Shown one piece after another: positions 1-5,672 of a stretch of 7,076 nucleotides of DNA (position 1 is the stretch's first letter; each line of letters starts with the position of its first letter). Source of the stretch: Chloroflexota bacterium (GTDB lineage Bacteria > Chloroflexota > Dehalococcoidia > GIF9 > AB-539-J10); contig JADFUZ010000058.1 in NCBI GenBank assembly GCA_015222295.1, forward strand, positions 1 to 7,076, given 5' to 3'. Position numbers and translations under genes: made by a program. The notes beneath the pieces were generated by a model. That model did no database searches, had not been told where the DNA came from, and worked only from the letters and a program-made list of their open reading frames with translations.

Positions 1-1025
1 ATCTGCCCATCGGTAATGGAAATCACGTTTGTGGGAATATAGGCCGATATGTCCCCGGCCTGAGTCTCAACTATCGGCAGGGCAGTGAGAGAGCCACCGC
101 CATATTCAGGAGCCAATCTGGCCGCCCTCTCCAGGAGCCGACTCTTCAGATAGAAGATATCCCCGGGGTAAGCCTCTCTTCCCGGAGGACGGCGAAGCAA
201 CAAGGAAAGCTGCCGGTAGGCCCACGCATGCCTGGTAAGGTCATCGTAGACAATCAGGGCGTCCCTGCCCTGCTCCATGAGTTCTTCACCCATGGCACAG
301 CCGGCATAGGGAGCAATATACTGCAACGGTGCCGGATCAGAGGCGTCAGCAGCCACGACAATGCTGTGTTTCATGGCTCCGTGCTTCTCCAGAGTGGCAA
401 CCACCTGGGCTACCCTGGACGTCCTTTGTCCAATAGCTACGTAAATACAAACAAGTTCGCTATCCTTCTGGGCAATTATGGTATCGATAGCAATGGCCGA
501 TTTACCAGTGGAACGGTCACCAATGATGAGTTCGCGTTGTCCCCGCCCAATAGGAATCATGCTGTCTATGGCTTTGATGCCGGTGTGTGCTGGCGTGTCC
601 ACAGGTCTTCGTAGAGTCACGTTTGGAGCCACACGTTCCACGGGACGGGTGCTCGCAGCCCGGACCAAGCCCTTACCGTCTCGCGGACGTCCCAGAGGAT
701 CAACCACTCTGCCAATAAGAGCTTCTCCTACCGGAACCTCCATCCCCCTCCCGACCGAGCGTACTTCATCTCCCTCCTTGATCTGACTGCAGTCACCGAG
801 GACGGCGGCGCCAATGTAGTCCTCTTCGATATTCAGAGCCAGCCCCATAATACCCTGAGGAAATTGCAGCAATTCGTTATACCCCGCAGCGCCAAGACCA
901 GTGACCCGGGCAATGCCATCGCCCACCTCGGCCACGACGCCCGTGTTAGCCCGCACTGGAACGGCGCTGAATTGCTCGATCCTTTCCCTTATAGCGGATG
1001 CGATATCTTGCCCTTGGCCGGTCAA
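1..1025 (-). CDS. atpA: F0F1 ATP synthase subunit alpha (3'-partial)
   Basis: F1 alpha subunit, the non-catalytic nucleotide-binding partner of beta in the cytoplasmic alpha3-beta3 head of ATP synthase. About 341 codons are present; the gene leaves the window just after the 'SITDGQ' segment, so the C-terminal third, including the arginine-finger region, is not visible. In order: an N-terminal beta-barrel domain (about residues 24-95, with '[11 protein letters not shown]' and '[16 protein letters not shown]'), '[19 protein letters not shown]' (148-166), Walker A 'GDRSTGKS' (169-176), and Walker B '[16 protein letters not shown]' (256-271) followed by '[20 protein letters not shown]'. The Walker A departs from the family form GDRQTGKT. 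The start is TTG at 1025-1023, chosen because a perfect AGGAGG lies 5 nt upstream and I found no in-frame ATG or GTG before the upstream stop. It follows atpH after a 140-nt spacer. Identity is very secure; the start is likely. Confidence 0.97.
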   Translation of the reverse strand, partial: MTGQGQDIASAIRERIEQFSAVPVRANTGVVAEVGDGIARVTGLGAAGYNELLQFPQGIMGLALNIEEDYIGAAVLGDCSQIKEGDEVRSVGRGMEVPVGEALIGRVVDPLGRPRDGKGLVRAASTRPVERVAPNVTLRRPVDTPAHTGIKAIDSMIPIGRGQRELIIGDRSTGKSAIAIDTIIAQKDSELVCIYVAIGQRTSRVAQVVATLEKHGAMKHSIVVAADASDPAPLQYIAPYAGCAMGEELMEQGRDALIVYDDLTRHAWAYRQLSLLLRRPPGREAYPGDIFYLKSRLLERAARLAPEYGGGSLTALPIVETQAGDISAYIPTNVISITDGQ

Positions 1026-1087
1026 CGTGACCTCCTCTTCCCGATGTTGTCTCCACGCGTACCGCGCGGCACGGTCCTGTTCATCAT
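1022..1087 (-). CDS. Possible 21-codon leader ORF coupled to atpA
   Basis: A short open frame starts at ATG 1087-1085 (a second ATG follows directly) and encodes 21 residues, beginning [13 protein letters not shown] and ending in the basic run KRRSR. AGGTG stands 5 nt upstream of the first ATG, which is a plausible ribosome-binding site. Its TGA stop (1024-1022) overlaps the TTG start of atpA (1025-1023) by two bases, in the TTGA arrangement typical of translational coupling. The peptide matches no family I know and has no recognisable domain. It may be a translated coupling leader that raises initiation at the weak TTG codon, or a chance frame in the atpH-atpA spacer. Existence as a real coding sequence is uncertain. 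Confidence 0.3.
   Translation of the reverse strand: MMNRTVPRGTRGDNIGKRRSR
1031..1036 (-). promoter_or_regulatory. Ribosome-binding site of atpA
   Basis: On the minus strand AGGAGG sits 5 nt before the TTG codon at 1025-1023. This is a full anti-Shine-Dalgarno match and is the main reason for accepting TTG as the atpA start. It lies inside the last codons of the small upstream open frame (1022-1087), so ribosomes finishing that frame would pass over it. Confidence 0.8.
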
Positions 1088-1165
1088 TGGTTCACCTCAT
1101 GGCTACGCCTTGAACCCCGACTCCTCCCCACACACCTGGCAGTCGGGATGGAGCCTCAACAGGAG

Positions 1166-1708
1166 TCATCTGTCAACCGCCACCAGGTCCTGCCTCAAAG
1201 CTTCTAGTTTGCCGCGCAGGCTGCGATCAATCAGTGTGTCGCCGATCTTTACTATCAATCCCCCAAGTATGGCAGGATCGACCTTAACCTCAATGGCGAA
1301 TTTTCGTCCGGTCGTTTGCTCAAGGCGGCAGGAGATCTTTCTCCTGACCTCCTCGTCCAGGGGCAAGGCGGCCACCACCTCGGCATGTTCAATGCCATAG
1401 TGGTCATCCAGCAACCTGTCATATTGCTGTGAGATCTCAGCAGCGATTTTCAGCTTGTCCCTGGTCATCAGAAGGAAAGCTAGATTCAGAGCCGGAGGGA
1501 CTATATCCTTCAGTCGTTCCTCCAACAGGGCCTTCTTCGCATCCAATGTGACTGCGCCATTCCCCAGCGAAGCCATCAGTTCTGCATCAGTGGCCGCATC
1601 AGCGATCCTGCCCAGGTCGGTCCGCCACCTCTCCAGCTCGCTCCTATTCAAAGAAGCCGTTTCAAACGCAGCTCGAGCGTAGAATTCACCAGAACTAGCA
1701 CTGGTCAT
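1166..1708 (-). CDS. atpH: F0F1 ATP synthase subunit delta
   Basis: Delta subunit (OSCP homologue), which ties the top of the F1 head to the peripheral stalk made by subunit b. It has 180 residues, the usual bacterial length. The N-terminal helical domain carries the family's opening pattern 'FYARAAFETA' (9-18). The C-terminal domain ends with the hallmark 'GGLIVKIGDTLIDRSLRG' (149-166) followed by a helix 'KLEALRQDL'. The ATG at 1708 shares one base with the atpF stop (TGATG), and GGAGGG lies 6 nt upstream inside the end of atpF, so the two are translationally coupled. It stands between atpF and atpA as in standard atp operons. The stop is followed by an open in-frame stretch of 20 codons (see findings). 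Identification is firm. Confidence 0.96.
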   Translation of the reverse strand: MTSASSGEFYARAAFETASLNRSELERWRTDLGRIADAATDAELMASLGNGAVTLDAKKALLEERLKDIVPPALNLAFLLMTRDKLKIAAEISQQYDRLLDDHYGIEHAEVVAALPLDEEVRRKISCRLEQTTGRKFAIEVKVDPAILGGLIVKIGDTLIDRSLRGKLEALRQDLVAVDR

Positions 1709-2214
1709 CAGTGACCCTCCAGTTCCCGTGAAAAAGCGCTTTCGTCCAGCGCTTGCTCGATGAGCTTGCGGTGTTTTTCTCTGTCCAGAGACTCGCCGAT
1801 GATCTTCCCGGCAGCCAGGACCGCCGCATCGGCAAACTCACGGCGCAGCTCATCAGCAATCTCCCTCCGCTCCTGTTCCAGCTCCGCTCTGGTCCGGTCG
1901 ATAATGGCGTGTGTCTCCTGCCTGGCTTCGCTTCTGGCCTCCTCCATGAGCTTGTCCCTGAACTTCCCCGCTTCAACTACAATGAGTCGAGCCTCCTCAC
2001 GCGCCCGATTGATCCGCCTCTCCGCTTCCGTCTCGGCACGCTCATATTCCTTCCTGGTGGCGTCAGCCTGTTCCATGCTCTCTCTTATCCTGTTGGAACG
2101 CTCTTCAAGCATTCTCCGAACCGGCTTGTAGCCGAAATAGGTGAGAAGGCCGAGCAATATGAGGAAGCTGACAAGCTGCCCGATAAAGGTGGCCAGATCC
2201 AGTCCTATTCCCAT
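1708..2214 (-). CDS. atpF: F0F1 ATP synthase subunit b
   Basis: Subunit b, the peripheral-stalk protein that anchors in the membrane and reaches up to delta to hold the F1 stator. It has 168 residues. One N-terminal transmembrane helix (about 8-28, 'ATFIGQLVSFLILLGLLTYF') is followed by the typical 'YKPVRRMLEERSNRIRESME' junction (29-48). A long, highly charged, alanine- and glutamate-rich coiled coil covers about residues 45-130. The C-terminal segment 'AAGKIIGESLDREKHRKLI' fits the delta-contacting end. The start ATG at 2214 has only a moderate purine-rich stretch (GGGGTGA) upstream; another ATG at 2222 is out of frame. The gap to atpE is 27 nt. Only one b-type gene is present, so the stalk is probably a homodimer. 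Confidence 0.96.
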   Translation of the reverse strand: MGIGLDLATFIGQLVSFLILLGLLTYFGYKPVRRMLEERSNRIRESMEQADATRKEYERAETEAERRINRAREEARLIVVEAGKFRDKLMEEARSEARQETHAIIDRTRAELEQERREIADELRREFADAAVLAAGKIIGESLDREKHRKLIEQALDESAFSRELEGH

Positions 2215-2241
2215 GATGCCATCACCCCGACAGAGACCTGC

Positions 2242-2478
2242 CTATGCCACGAAGATGAGCAGGATGGCTATCATAAGGGCGTAGATAGCCACCGCTTCGG
2301 CAAAGGCAATAGCCAGAATCATATTGGTCGTTATTGGAACTCTGGCCTCGGGATTGCGACCCAACGCCTCCATAGCACTCTTGCCAATCAGGCCAATGGC
2401 AAGTGCCGGGCCCATGGCACCAATGCCGATGGCAAGCCCTATTGCAATATACCTCGCTGCCTCTGCTGTCATCTCCAT
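2242..2478 (-). CDS. atpE: F0F1 ATP synthase subunit c
   Basis: Subunit c (proteolipid), the two-helix hairpin that forms the rotating ion-carrying ring. It has 78 residues. Helix 1 (about 8-32) is glycine-rich (G14, G18, G20, G23, G29, G32). The polar loop reads 'GRNPEA' (40-45) where many families have RQPE. Helix 2 holds the ion-binding carboxylate E61 in 'AIAFAEAVAIYALM'. The helix-1 position that is Gln in Na+-binding rings aligns here with I28, and the residue after E61 is Ala rather than Ser or Thr, so the sequence favours H+ over Na+ coupling (inference). The start ATG at 2478 has AGGAG 7 nt upstream; a second in-frame ATG at 2472 lacks comparable spacing. The strong ribosome-binding site suits the high copy number needed for the ring. 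Confidence 0.97.
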   Translation of the reverse strand: MEMTAEAARYIAIGLAIGIGAMGPALAIGLIGKSAMEALGRNPEARVPITTNMILAIAFAEAVAIYALMIAILLIFVA

Positions 2479-2511
2479 TGCTTCTCTCCTTTTTCTTTTC
2501 AGGAATTCAAT

Positions 2512-3417
2512 TCACTGTTCAGCGGCTGTGACTGCGGCGTAGCCGAATACCAGCGTCAACCCACCGAATATCAGCGCCTGGACAAGTCCCAAAAAAGCCT
2601 CCAAGCCGTAGAACACAGAAGGGATTACCAGGGGAACTATGAAAATCATCACACCGGTCAATATGACTCCCGCCATCATATTGCCGAAAAGACGGAAGGT
2701 AAAGCTGACCACTCGAACCAGGTGACTCAATATCTCCAGCACACCGACGAAGGCAGCTATGATGCCACGAAGAATCCCACCAAGTCCAGTCTCAATCCTG
2801 CCCCTCAGCAATTGGACGAAGCCCTGGCCCATCTCGCCGAAGTCCAGGAAAGTCTTCAAGTATGAAACCTTTCTTGCCCGAAATCCCCAGTACTCAACGG
2901 CAGTGACAGCGACCAGGGCCAGCATCAAAGGCACATTGATGTCGGTATTGGCACTACGCAACAGGGGTACTCCGTTCACCCTAATGGTCTCAAAACCGGG
3001 TATCAGGCCAATCCACGCGTTCAAGAGGACAAAGAGAAAGATCGTAAGGACCACGGGGAAGAACCTTCGTTCGTTTTCCTTTCCAGCAATGTCCTCCATG
3101 AAACCTGATGCCGTCTCACACAGGAACTCGACAAGATTCTGAAGCCCTGAAGGAACCAGCTTCATTCTGCGGGTGGCGATGAAGAACAAGACTAGCAACA
3201 CCAGAACAGTGACCCAGGCAGCAATCATGGTGTTGGTGACAGGAAAACCGGGAAAGGGTTTCCCTGCCGCCAGCTCAACATGGGGCGAGGCCACGCGAAA
3301 AACGCTCAACGGCTCCCTGCCAGTTATTATGGCTCCAACGCTGCCGCCGACAAAGCTTACGGCGGCCAGACCCAGACCGAGAATACCGACGATGACTAAG
3401 AGCTTCTTCCGGGACAC
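2512..3417 (-). CDS. atpB: F0F1 ATP synthase subunit a
   Basis: Subunit a, the membrane stator that provides the two half-channels for ions next to the c ring. It has 301 residues and several transmembrane helices: an N-terminal one (about 5-31), then about 64-81, 119-140, 162-177, 218-265 and 270-298. The signature 'TFRLFGNMMAG' (240-250) contains the essential arginine R242, and the last helix has 'GLVQALIFGGLTLVFGYAA', with Q280 in the place of the conserved polar residue. The loop between about 180 and 217 ('RKVSYLKTFLDFGEMGQ' onward) is fairly long. The start is GTG (3417-3415), sharing its first base with the TAG of the upstream gene (TAGTG). No good ribosome-binding site lies close by (an AGGG is 13 nt away), so translation probably depends on coupling. 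Identification is firm. Confidence 0.97.
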   Translation of the reverse strand: MSRKKLLVIVGILGLGLAAVSFVGGSVGAIITGREPLSVFRVASPHVELAAGKPFPGFPVTNTMIAAWVTVLVLLVLFFIATRRMKLVPSGLQNLVEFLCETASGFMEDIAGKENERRFFPVVLTIFLFVLLNAWIGLIPGFETIRVNGVPLLRSANTDINVPLMLALVAVTAVEYWGFRARKVSYLKTFLDFGEMGQGFVQLLRGRIETGLGGILRGIIAAFVGVLEILSHLVRVVSFTFRLFGNMMAGVILTGVMIFIVPLVIPSVFYGLEAFLGLVQALIFGGLTLVFGYAAVTAAEQ

Positions 3418-3716
3418 TATTTGTTCTTGCCCTTCCCGTGTTTCAGAAACGCCAGGTCCAGGATCATTCTCATTGGCTGACGGAACTGCTCTCTATCCTT
3501 TTCATCCCACTCAAGCTCCTGTAGAAAGGGACGTAGCATACGGTAGACCCCGTAGATCATGATTATCGTGCCGAGGCCGAGGCCGATAAGAGGGAAGAGT
3601 ATCTCATGATGTACTCTGACGCCTATCCACCAACCCACTATTGTTGGTATCAAGAGGCTCAAAGCTACATAGAAACCAACAGAAAGCAGCGGCACAAGCA
3701 CGGGCCATTTTTTCAC
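3417..3716 (-). CDS. AtpI/AtpZ-type small membrane protein of the ATP synthase operon
   Basis: A small membrane protein of about 99 residues at the head of the atp genes. Two hydrophobic helices are evident: about residues 7-31, containing 'FYVALSLLIPTIVGWWIGV', and about 39-62 ('ILFPLIGLGLGTIIMIYGVY'). A charged cytoplasmic-type tail ending 'KHGKGKNK' follows. The 'LLIPTIVGWWIG...PLIGLGLG' layout fits the AtpZ/AtpI family, which helps c-ring assembly or Mg2+ handling in other bacteria; that role is family knowledge, not visible here. Start choice: TTG at 3719 and GTG at 3716 are adjacent in frame. GAGGG at 3722-3726 is 5 nt from the GTG but only 2 nt from the TTG, so GTG is preferred. The stop overlaps the atpB start by 1 nt, which ties it to the operon. 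Confidence 0.82.
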   Translation of the reverse strand: MKKWPVLVPLLSVGFYVALSLLIPTIVGWWIGVRVHHEILFPLIGLGLGTIIMIYGVYRMLRPFLQELEWDEKDREQFRQPMRMILDLAFLKHGKGKNK

Positions 3717-3737
3717 CAAGACCCTCGCACTGACTTG

Positions 3738-4259
3738 CTAGGACTTGCGTTTCTTGAAATCCTCCAGGTCGAGTGTACTTATGAAGTCCTTGTATGCTGA
3801 CAACCCTTCCATTTCTTGCTCGTCGACCTTGCCTTCGGAAACAGGCTTACCTGTCTCCTCATCAAGTGTGATGCCGGCCTTATCCAGCACTGACTCCTCG
3901 GCGTATATCGGCACCCCAGCCCTGACTGCCAGCGCCAGGGCGTCGCTGGGACGAGAATCAACTTCTATCTGCTCGCCATCAACACTGAGGAAAAGCTTGG
4001 CGAAAAAGGTGTCATTCTGAAGTTCGTTCACCACCACAAACTTGAGCGAAGCTCCCAGCGCATTGACCACCGAGCCCAGCAAATCATGGGTCAGCGGCCG
4101 GGCCAACTCCACGTTCTGCAGTTTCACTGCGATGGCATCTGCCTCAGCAGGACCAATCCAGATAGGAAGGTACCGAACGGTTCCCTTCTCCTTGAGGATC
4201 ACCACCCTCTGATAGTTCATCAGGCTGACTCGAATACTGTCGATCGTCATCTCTATCAT
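3738..4259 (-). CDS. Bifunctional nuclease (BFN/DUF151) family protein
   Basis: A 173-residue soluble protein of the DUF151/bifunctional nuclease domain family. Visible hallmarks are the opening 'SLMNYQRVVILKEKGTVRYLPIWIGPAEADAI' pattern (residues 12-43, shown for position only in part), 'LTHDLLGSVVNALGA' (56-70) and the diagnostic 'DSRPSDALALAVRAGVPIYA' (101-120). An acidic tail from about 125, with 'VDEQEMEGLSAYKDF', resembles the extension seen in many bacterial members. Plant homologues have been reported to have RNase and DNase activity, but the bacterial role is poorly defined, so no specific function is claimed. The start ATG at 4259 has AGAGGTG 5 nt upstream; the in-frame ATG at 4250 has a weaker context. 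It ends 21 nt before the AtpI/AtpZ gene, so it is probably the first gene of the atp transcript. Confidence 0.9.
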   Translation of the reverse strand: MIEMTIDSIRVSLMNYQRVVILKEKGTVRYLPIWIGPAEADAIAVKLQNVELARPLTHDLLGSVVNALGASLKFVVVNELQNDTFFAKLFLSVDGEQIEVDSRPSDALALAVRAGVPIYAEESVLDKAGITLDEETGKPVSEGKVDEQEMEGLSAYKDFISTLDLEDFKKRKS

Positions 4260-4301
4260 GATGCCACCTCTCTAGACCAAGGACATGCCCTTCACAATAA
4301 T

Positions 4302-4330
4302 ATCATACCACTGGCTGTTGCTAATCAACA
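4302..4330 (-). promoter_or_regulatory. Candidate extended -10 promoter for the DUF151-atp operon
   Basis: On the minus strand TATGAT (4307-4302) is preceded by TGG, giving the extended -10 pattern TGn-TATGAT, with five of six bases matching TATAAT. The -35 is weak: TGTTGA at 4330-4325 gives a 17-bp spacer. Transcription would begin near 4295, leaving a short leader of about 35 nt before the ATG at 4259. This is a motif-based prediction; position and direction fit the operon. Confidence 0.5.
4316..4330. repeat. Perfect 5-bp inverted repeat at the leftward -35
   Basis: TGTTG and CAACA flank a 5-nt centre (CTAAT). The right arm coincides with the proposed -35 of the leftward promoter, as a repressor or activator site might. 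The arms are short enough to arise by chance, so an operator role is only a suggestion. Confidence 0.3.
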
Positions 4331-4332
4331 AC

Positions 4333-4351
4333 CCAGACTGGAGTTGTCTGG
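4333..4351. repeat. Perfect 6-bp inverted repeat at the rightward -35
   Basis: CCAGAC (4333-4338) and GTCTGG (4346-4351) are perfect inverted arms around a 7-nt centre. The right arm overlaps the proposed -35 of the rightward promoter (4344-4349). Sitting midway between two divergent promoters, it is a reasonable candidate operator. It cannot act as a terminator because there is no T-run on either side. Confidence 0.35.
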
Positions 4352-4373
4352 CCGCATTTCAGCATGGTATAGT
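4344..4373 (+). promoter_or_regulatory. Candidate extended -10 promoter for dgt-dnaG
   Basis: TATAGT (4368-4373) matches five of six consensus bases and is preceded by TGG (4365-4367), giving an extended -10. TTGTCT (4344-4349) is a four-of-six -35 with an 18-bp spacer. Transcription would start near 4380, about 280 nt before the dgt ATG. Motif-based only; the best rightward promoter I see in the intergenic region. Confidence 0.5.
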
Positions 4374-4387
4374 GTACTCCACAGTCC

Positions 4388-4618
4388 GTACTAGCGCCGA
4401 GGAGATGGTGATTGGCAAAGGGTAAGCAACCCGCTGCCTGATTGGGTGGAATCGGCACAGAAGGCTATCCTTGGCTGGCAGCAAGGTGGCAGCTTCCCCC
4501 AAGACAGAAGAACAGAACGTTGCTGTGTCCGAAGGCAAATCCAGAGGCAAATCATAAGATTCATGAAGCACTGCACAGCAACATCGTTGAAGATTCAACC
4601 CATGTTGGCGCCAGGTAC
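4388..4618 (+). ncRNA. Structured leader or small RNA candidate upstream of dgt
   Basis: Between the proposed rightward promoter and dgt lie many inverted repeats that can fold together. A possible closing stem is GTAC+GCGCC (4388-4391, 4394-4398) with GGCGC+GTAC (4607-4611, 4615-4618). A hairpin at 4414-4438 has GGCA/TGCC outside GGGT/ACCC. A small hairpin AAGG/CCTT lies at 4461-4472. A perfect 9-bp pair joins 4519-4527 and 4574-4582. A perfect 6-bp hairpin GTTGAA/TTCAAC lies at 4586-4599, and it could instead extend outward by pairing 4579-4584 with 4602-4607, competing with the 9-bp stem. I do not recognise a 6S, SRP, RNase P, tmRNA, T-box or common riboswitch signature, and no T-tract terminator follows. 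It could be a regulatory leader, a separate RNA, or chance pairing. Confidence 0.3.
4533..4553 (+). repeat. Short tandem-like direct repeat in the dgt leader
   Basis: AGGCAAATC occurs twice (4533-4541 and 4545-4553), 12 nt apart start to start, inside the loop enclosed by the 9-bp inverted repeat at 4519-4527/4574-4582. A second direct pair, TGGCAGC, occurs at 4476-4482 and 4487-4493. Function unknown. Confidence 0.4.
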
Positions 4619-4658
4619 TCCTCCCTTGACGCGATGACAGCATGAATACGACAGTCCC

Positions 4659-5672
4659 ATGGTTAGTGAACTCGACATACGCGGCGGAATAGAGAGGAAG
4701 GAAGAGACGCTCTCTCCCTTTGCAGTCAAGAGCCGACTGAGCCGCGGCAGGGCAAAGCGGGAAGAGCCCTGCCCTGTGAGAACTTGCTTCCAGCGAGACC
4801 GTGACCGCATCATATACTCCAAGGCGTTCCGCCGGCTGAAGCACAAGACACAGGTCTTCATTGCCCCTCTGGGCGACCACTATGTCACCAGGCTTACCCA
4901 CACCCTGGAGGTATCACAAATCGCCAGGACCATATCACGAGCCTTGAATCTCAATGAGGATTTGACCGAAGCTATTGCCCTGGGCCACGACTTGGGGCAT
5001 ACTCCATTTGGTCACATAGGTGAGGAAGTCTTGAACGAACTCCATCCTGGCGGCTTCAGACACAGTGAGCAAAGCCTGCGAGTGGTTGACTTGCTAGAAA
5101 ACGAGGGGGAGGGACTCAACCTCACCTGGGAAGTGCGCGATGGCATCCTCAAGCATTCCAAGGGACAAGCCGATATCTTAGGTGACGAGTGGGAGGATGT
5201 GGGCACCTCAGAAGGTCAGGTATGCCAGGTAGCAGACGTCATTGCTTACATCAACCACGACATTGGTGATGCCATAAGAGCGGGTATTATCACGGAGAGT
5301 GACTTGCCAGAACGGGCAGTACAGGTTCTGGGCCGTACGCACTCACGACGAATCAGCACTCTGGTTTACGATATCGTAGAGTGTTCCTGGGCAAGACCGA
5401 CCATAGGCATGAGCCCCAAGGTCGTCAAGGCCGCTAACACCCTCCGGCAGTTTCTGTTTGACAGAGTGTATCACCCCAGTTTATCAACCCGAGATGCAAA
5501 TAGAGCACGAACAGCGATACACCTCCTATTCTCCTACTTTCTGGCACACGAGGCTGAATTGCCCCCGGAATTTGCCTCTTCCACTGACACGAGTGAGCGC
5601 AAAGTCGCCGACTATGTTGCCGGGATGACTGACCAGTACGCCCTGCGACTGGCCGAGGGGGTATCCACGTGA
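4659..5672 (+). CDS. dgt: dGTPase-like HD-domain triphosphohydrolase
   Basis: Deoxyguanosinetriphosphate triphosphohydrolase-like protein, 337 residues. The family removes triphosphate from dNTPs and so adjusts DNA precursor pools; the exact substrate preference cannot be read from sequence. The N-terminal 'RTCFQRDRDRIIYSKAFRRL' (41-60) is a family hallmark. The HD metal site is visible as H81 in 'RLTHTLEVSQIARTIS', H110-D111 in 'ALGHDLGHTPFGH', and D193 in 'VADVIAYINHDIGDAI', with further conserved H114, H118 and H135. The length suits the shorter, non-Enterobacterial type. The ATG at 4659 is the first in-frame start after a stop at 4635-4637, but it has no clear Shine-Dalgarno sequence. The end overlaps dnaG by 4 nt (GTGA), so the two are coupled and probably share the promoter near 4370. 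Confidence 0.95.
   Translation: MVSELDIRGGIERKEETLSPFAVKSRLSRGRAKREEPCPVRTCFQRDRDRIIYSKAFRRLKHKTQVFIAPLGDHYVTRLTHTLEVSQIARTISRALNLNEDLTEAIALGHDLGHTPFGHIGEEVLNELHPGGFRHSEQSLRVVDLLENEGEGLNLTWEVRDGILKHSKGQADILGDEWEDVGTSEGQVCQVADVIAYINHDIGDAIRAGIITESDLPERAVQVLGRTHSRRISTLVYDIVECSWARPTIGMSPKVVKAANTLRQFLFDRVYHPSLSTRDANRARTAIHLLFSYFLAHEAELPPEFASSTDTSERKVADYVAGMTDQYALRLAEGVST

Noticed and set aside
1..1025. Possible broken atpA because no complete frame is closed in the window
   Set aside because: The translation is continuous from the TTG start to the window edge with all expected motifs in order; it is simply cut by the window.
864..1400. A 178-codon plus-strand frame across the atpA start and atpH
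   Set aside because: Antisense shadow of atpA and atpH; the composition is not protein-like and no motif is present.
2242..2478. Possible Na+-driven c ring
   Set aside because: E61 is followed by Ala, and the helix-1 Gln typical of Na+ rings aligns with Ile, so the Na+ ligand set is incomplete.
1753..2865. A 370-codon open frame on the plus strand across atpF, atpE and atpB
   Set aside because: It is exactly antisense to three well-identified genes, has a low-complexity, His/Gln/Ser/Tyr-rich composition with no domain pattern, and arises from the codon bias of the opposite strand.
4443..4456. TTGGGTGGAATCGG, resembling a T-box GGGTGGNACC element
   Set aside because: One core base differs, no terminator/antiterminator pair follows, and the downstream gene is not an amino-acid or tRNA-synthetase gene.
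4388..4618. 6S RNA candidate
   Set aside because: A closing stem and a 3'-side hairpin are vaguely similar, but I could not trace the long helical arms with a central bubble, so it is listed only as an unclassified structured region.
4442..4645. Two overlapping plus-strand frames of 63-67 codons in the dgt leader
   Set aside because: Start codons lack ribosome-binding sites, the translations are rich in Arg, Cys and Gln without any pattern, and the region is better explained as non-coding leader.
4359..4901. A 180-codon minus-strand frame from the intergenic region into dgt
   Set aside because: It is antisense to the conserved N-terminus of dgt, shows no family resemblance and has no convincing start context.
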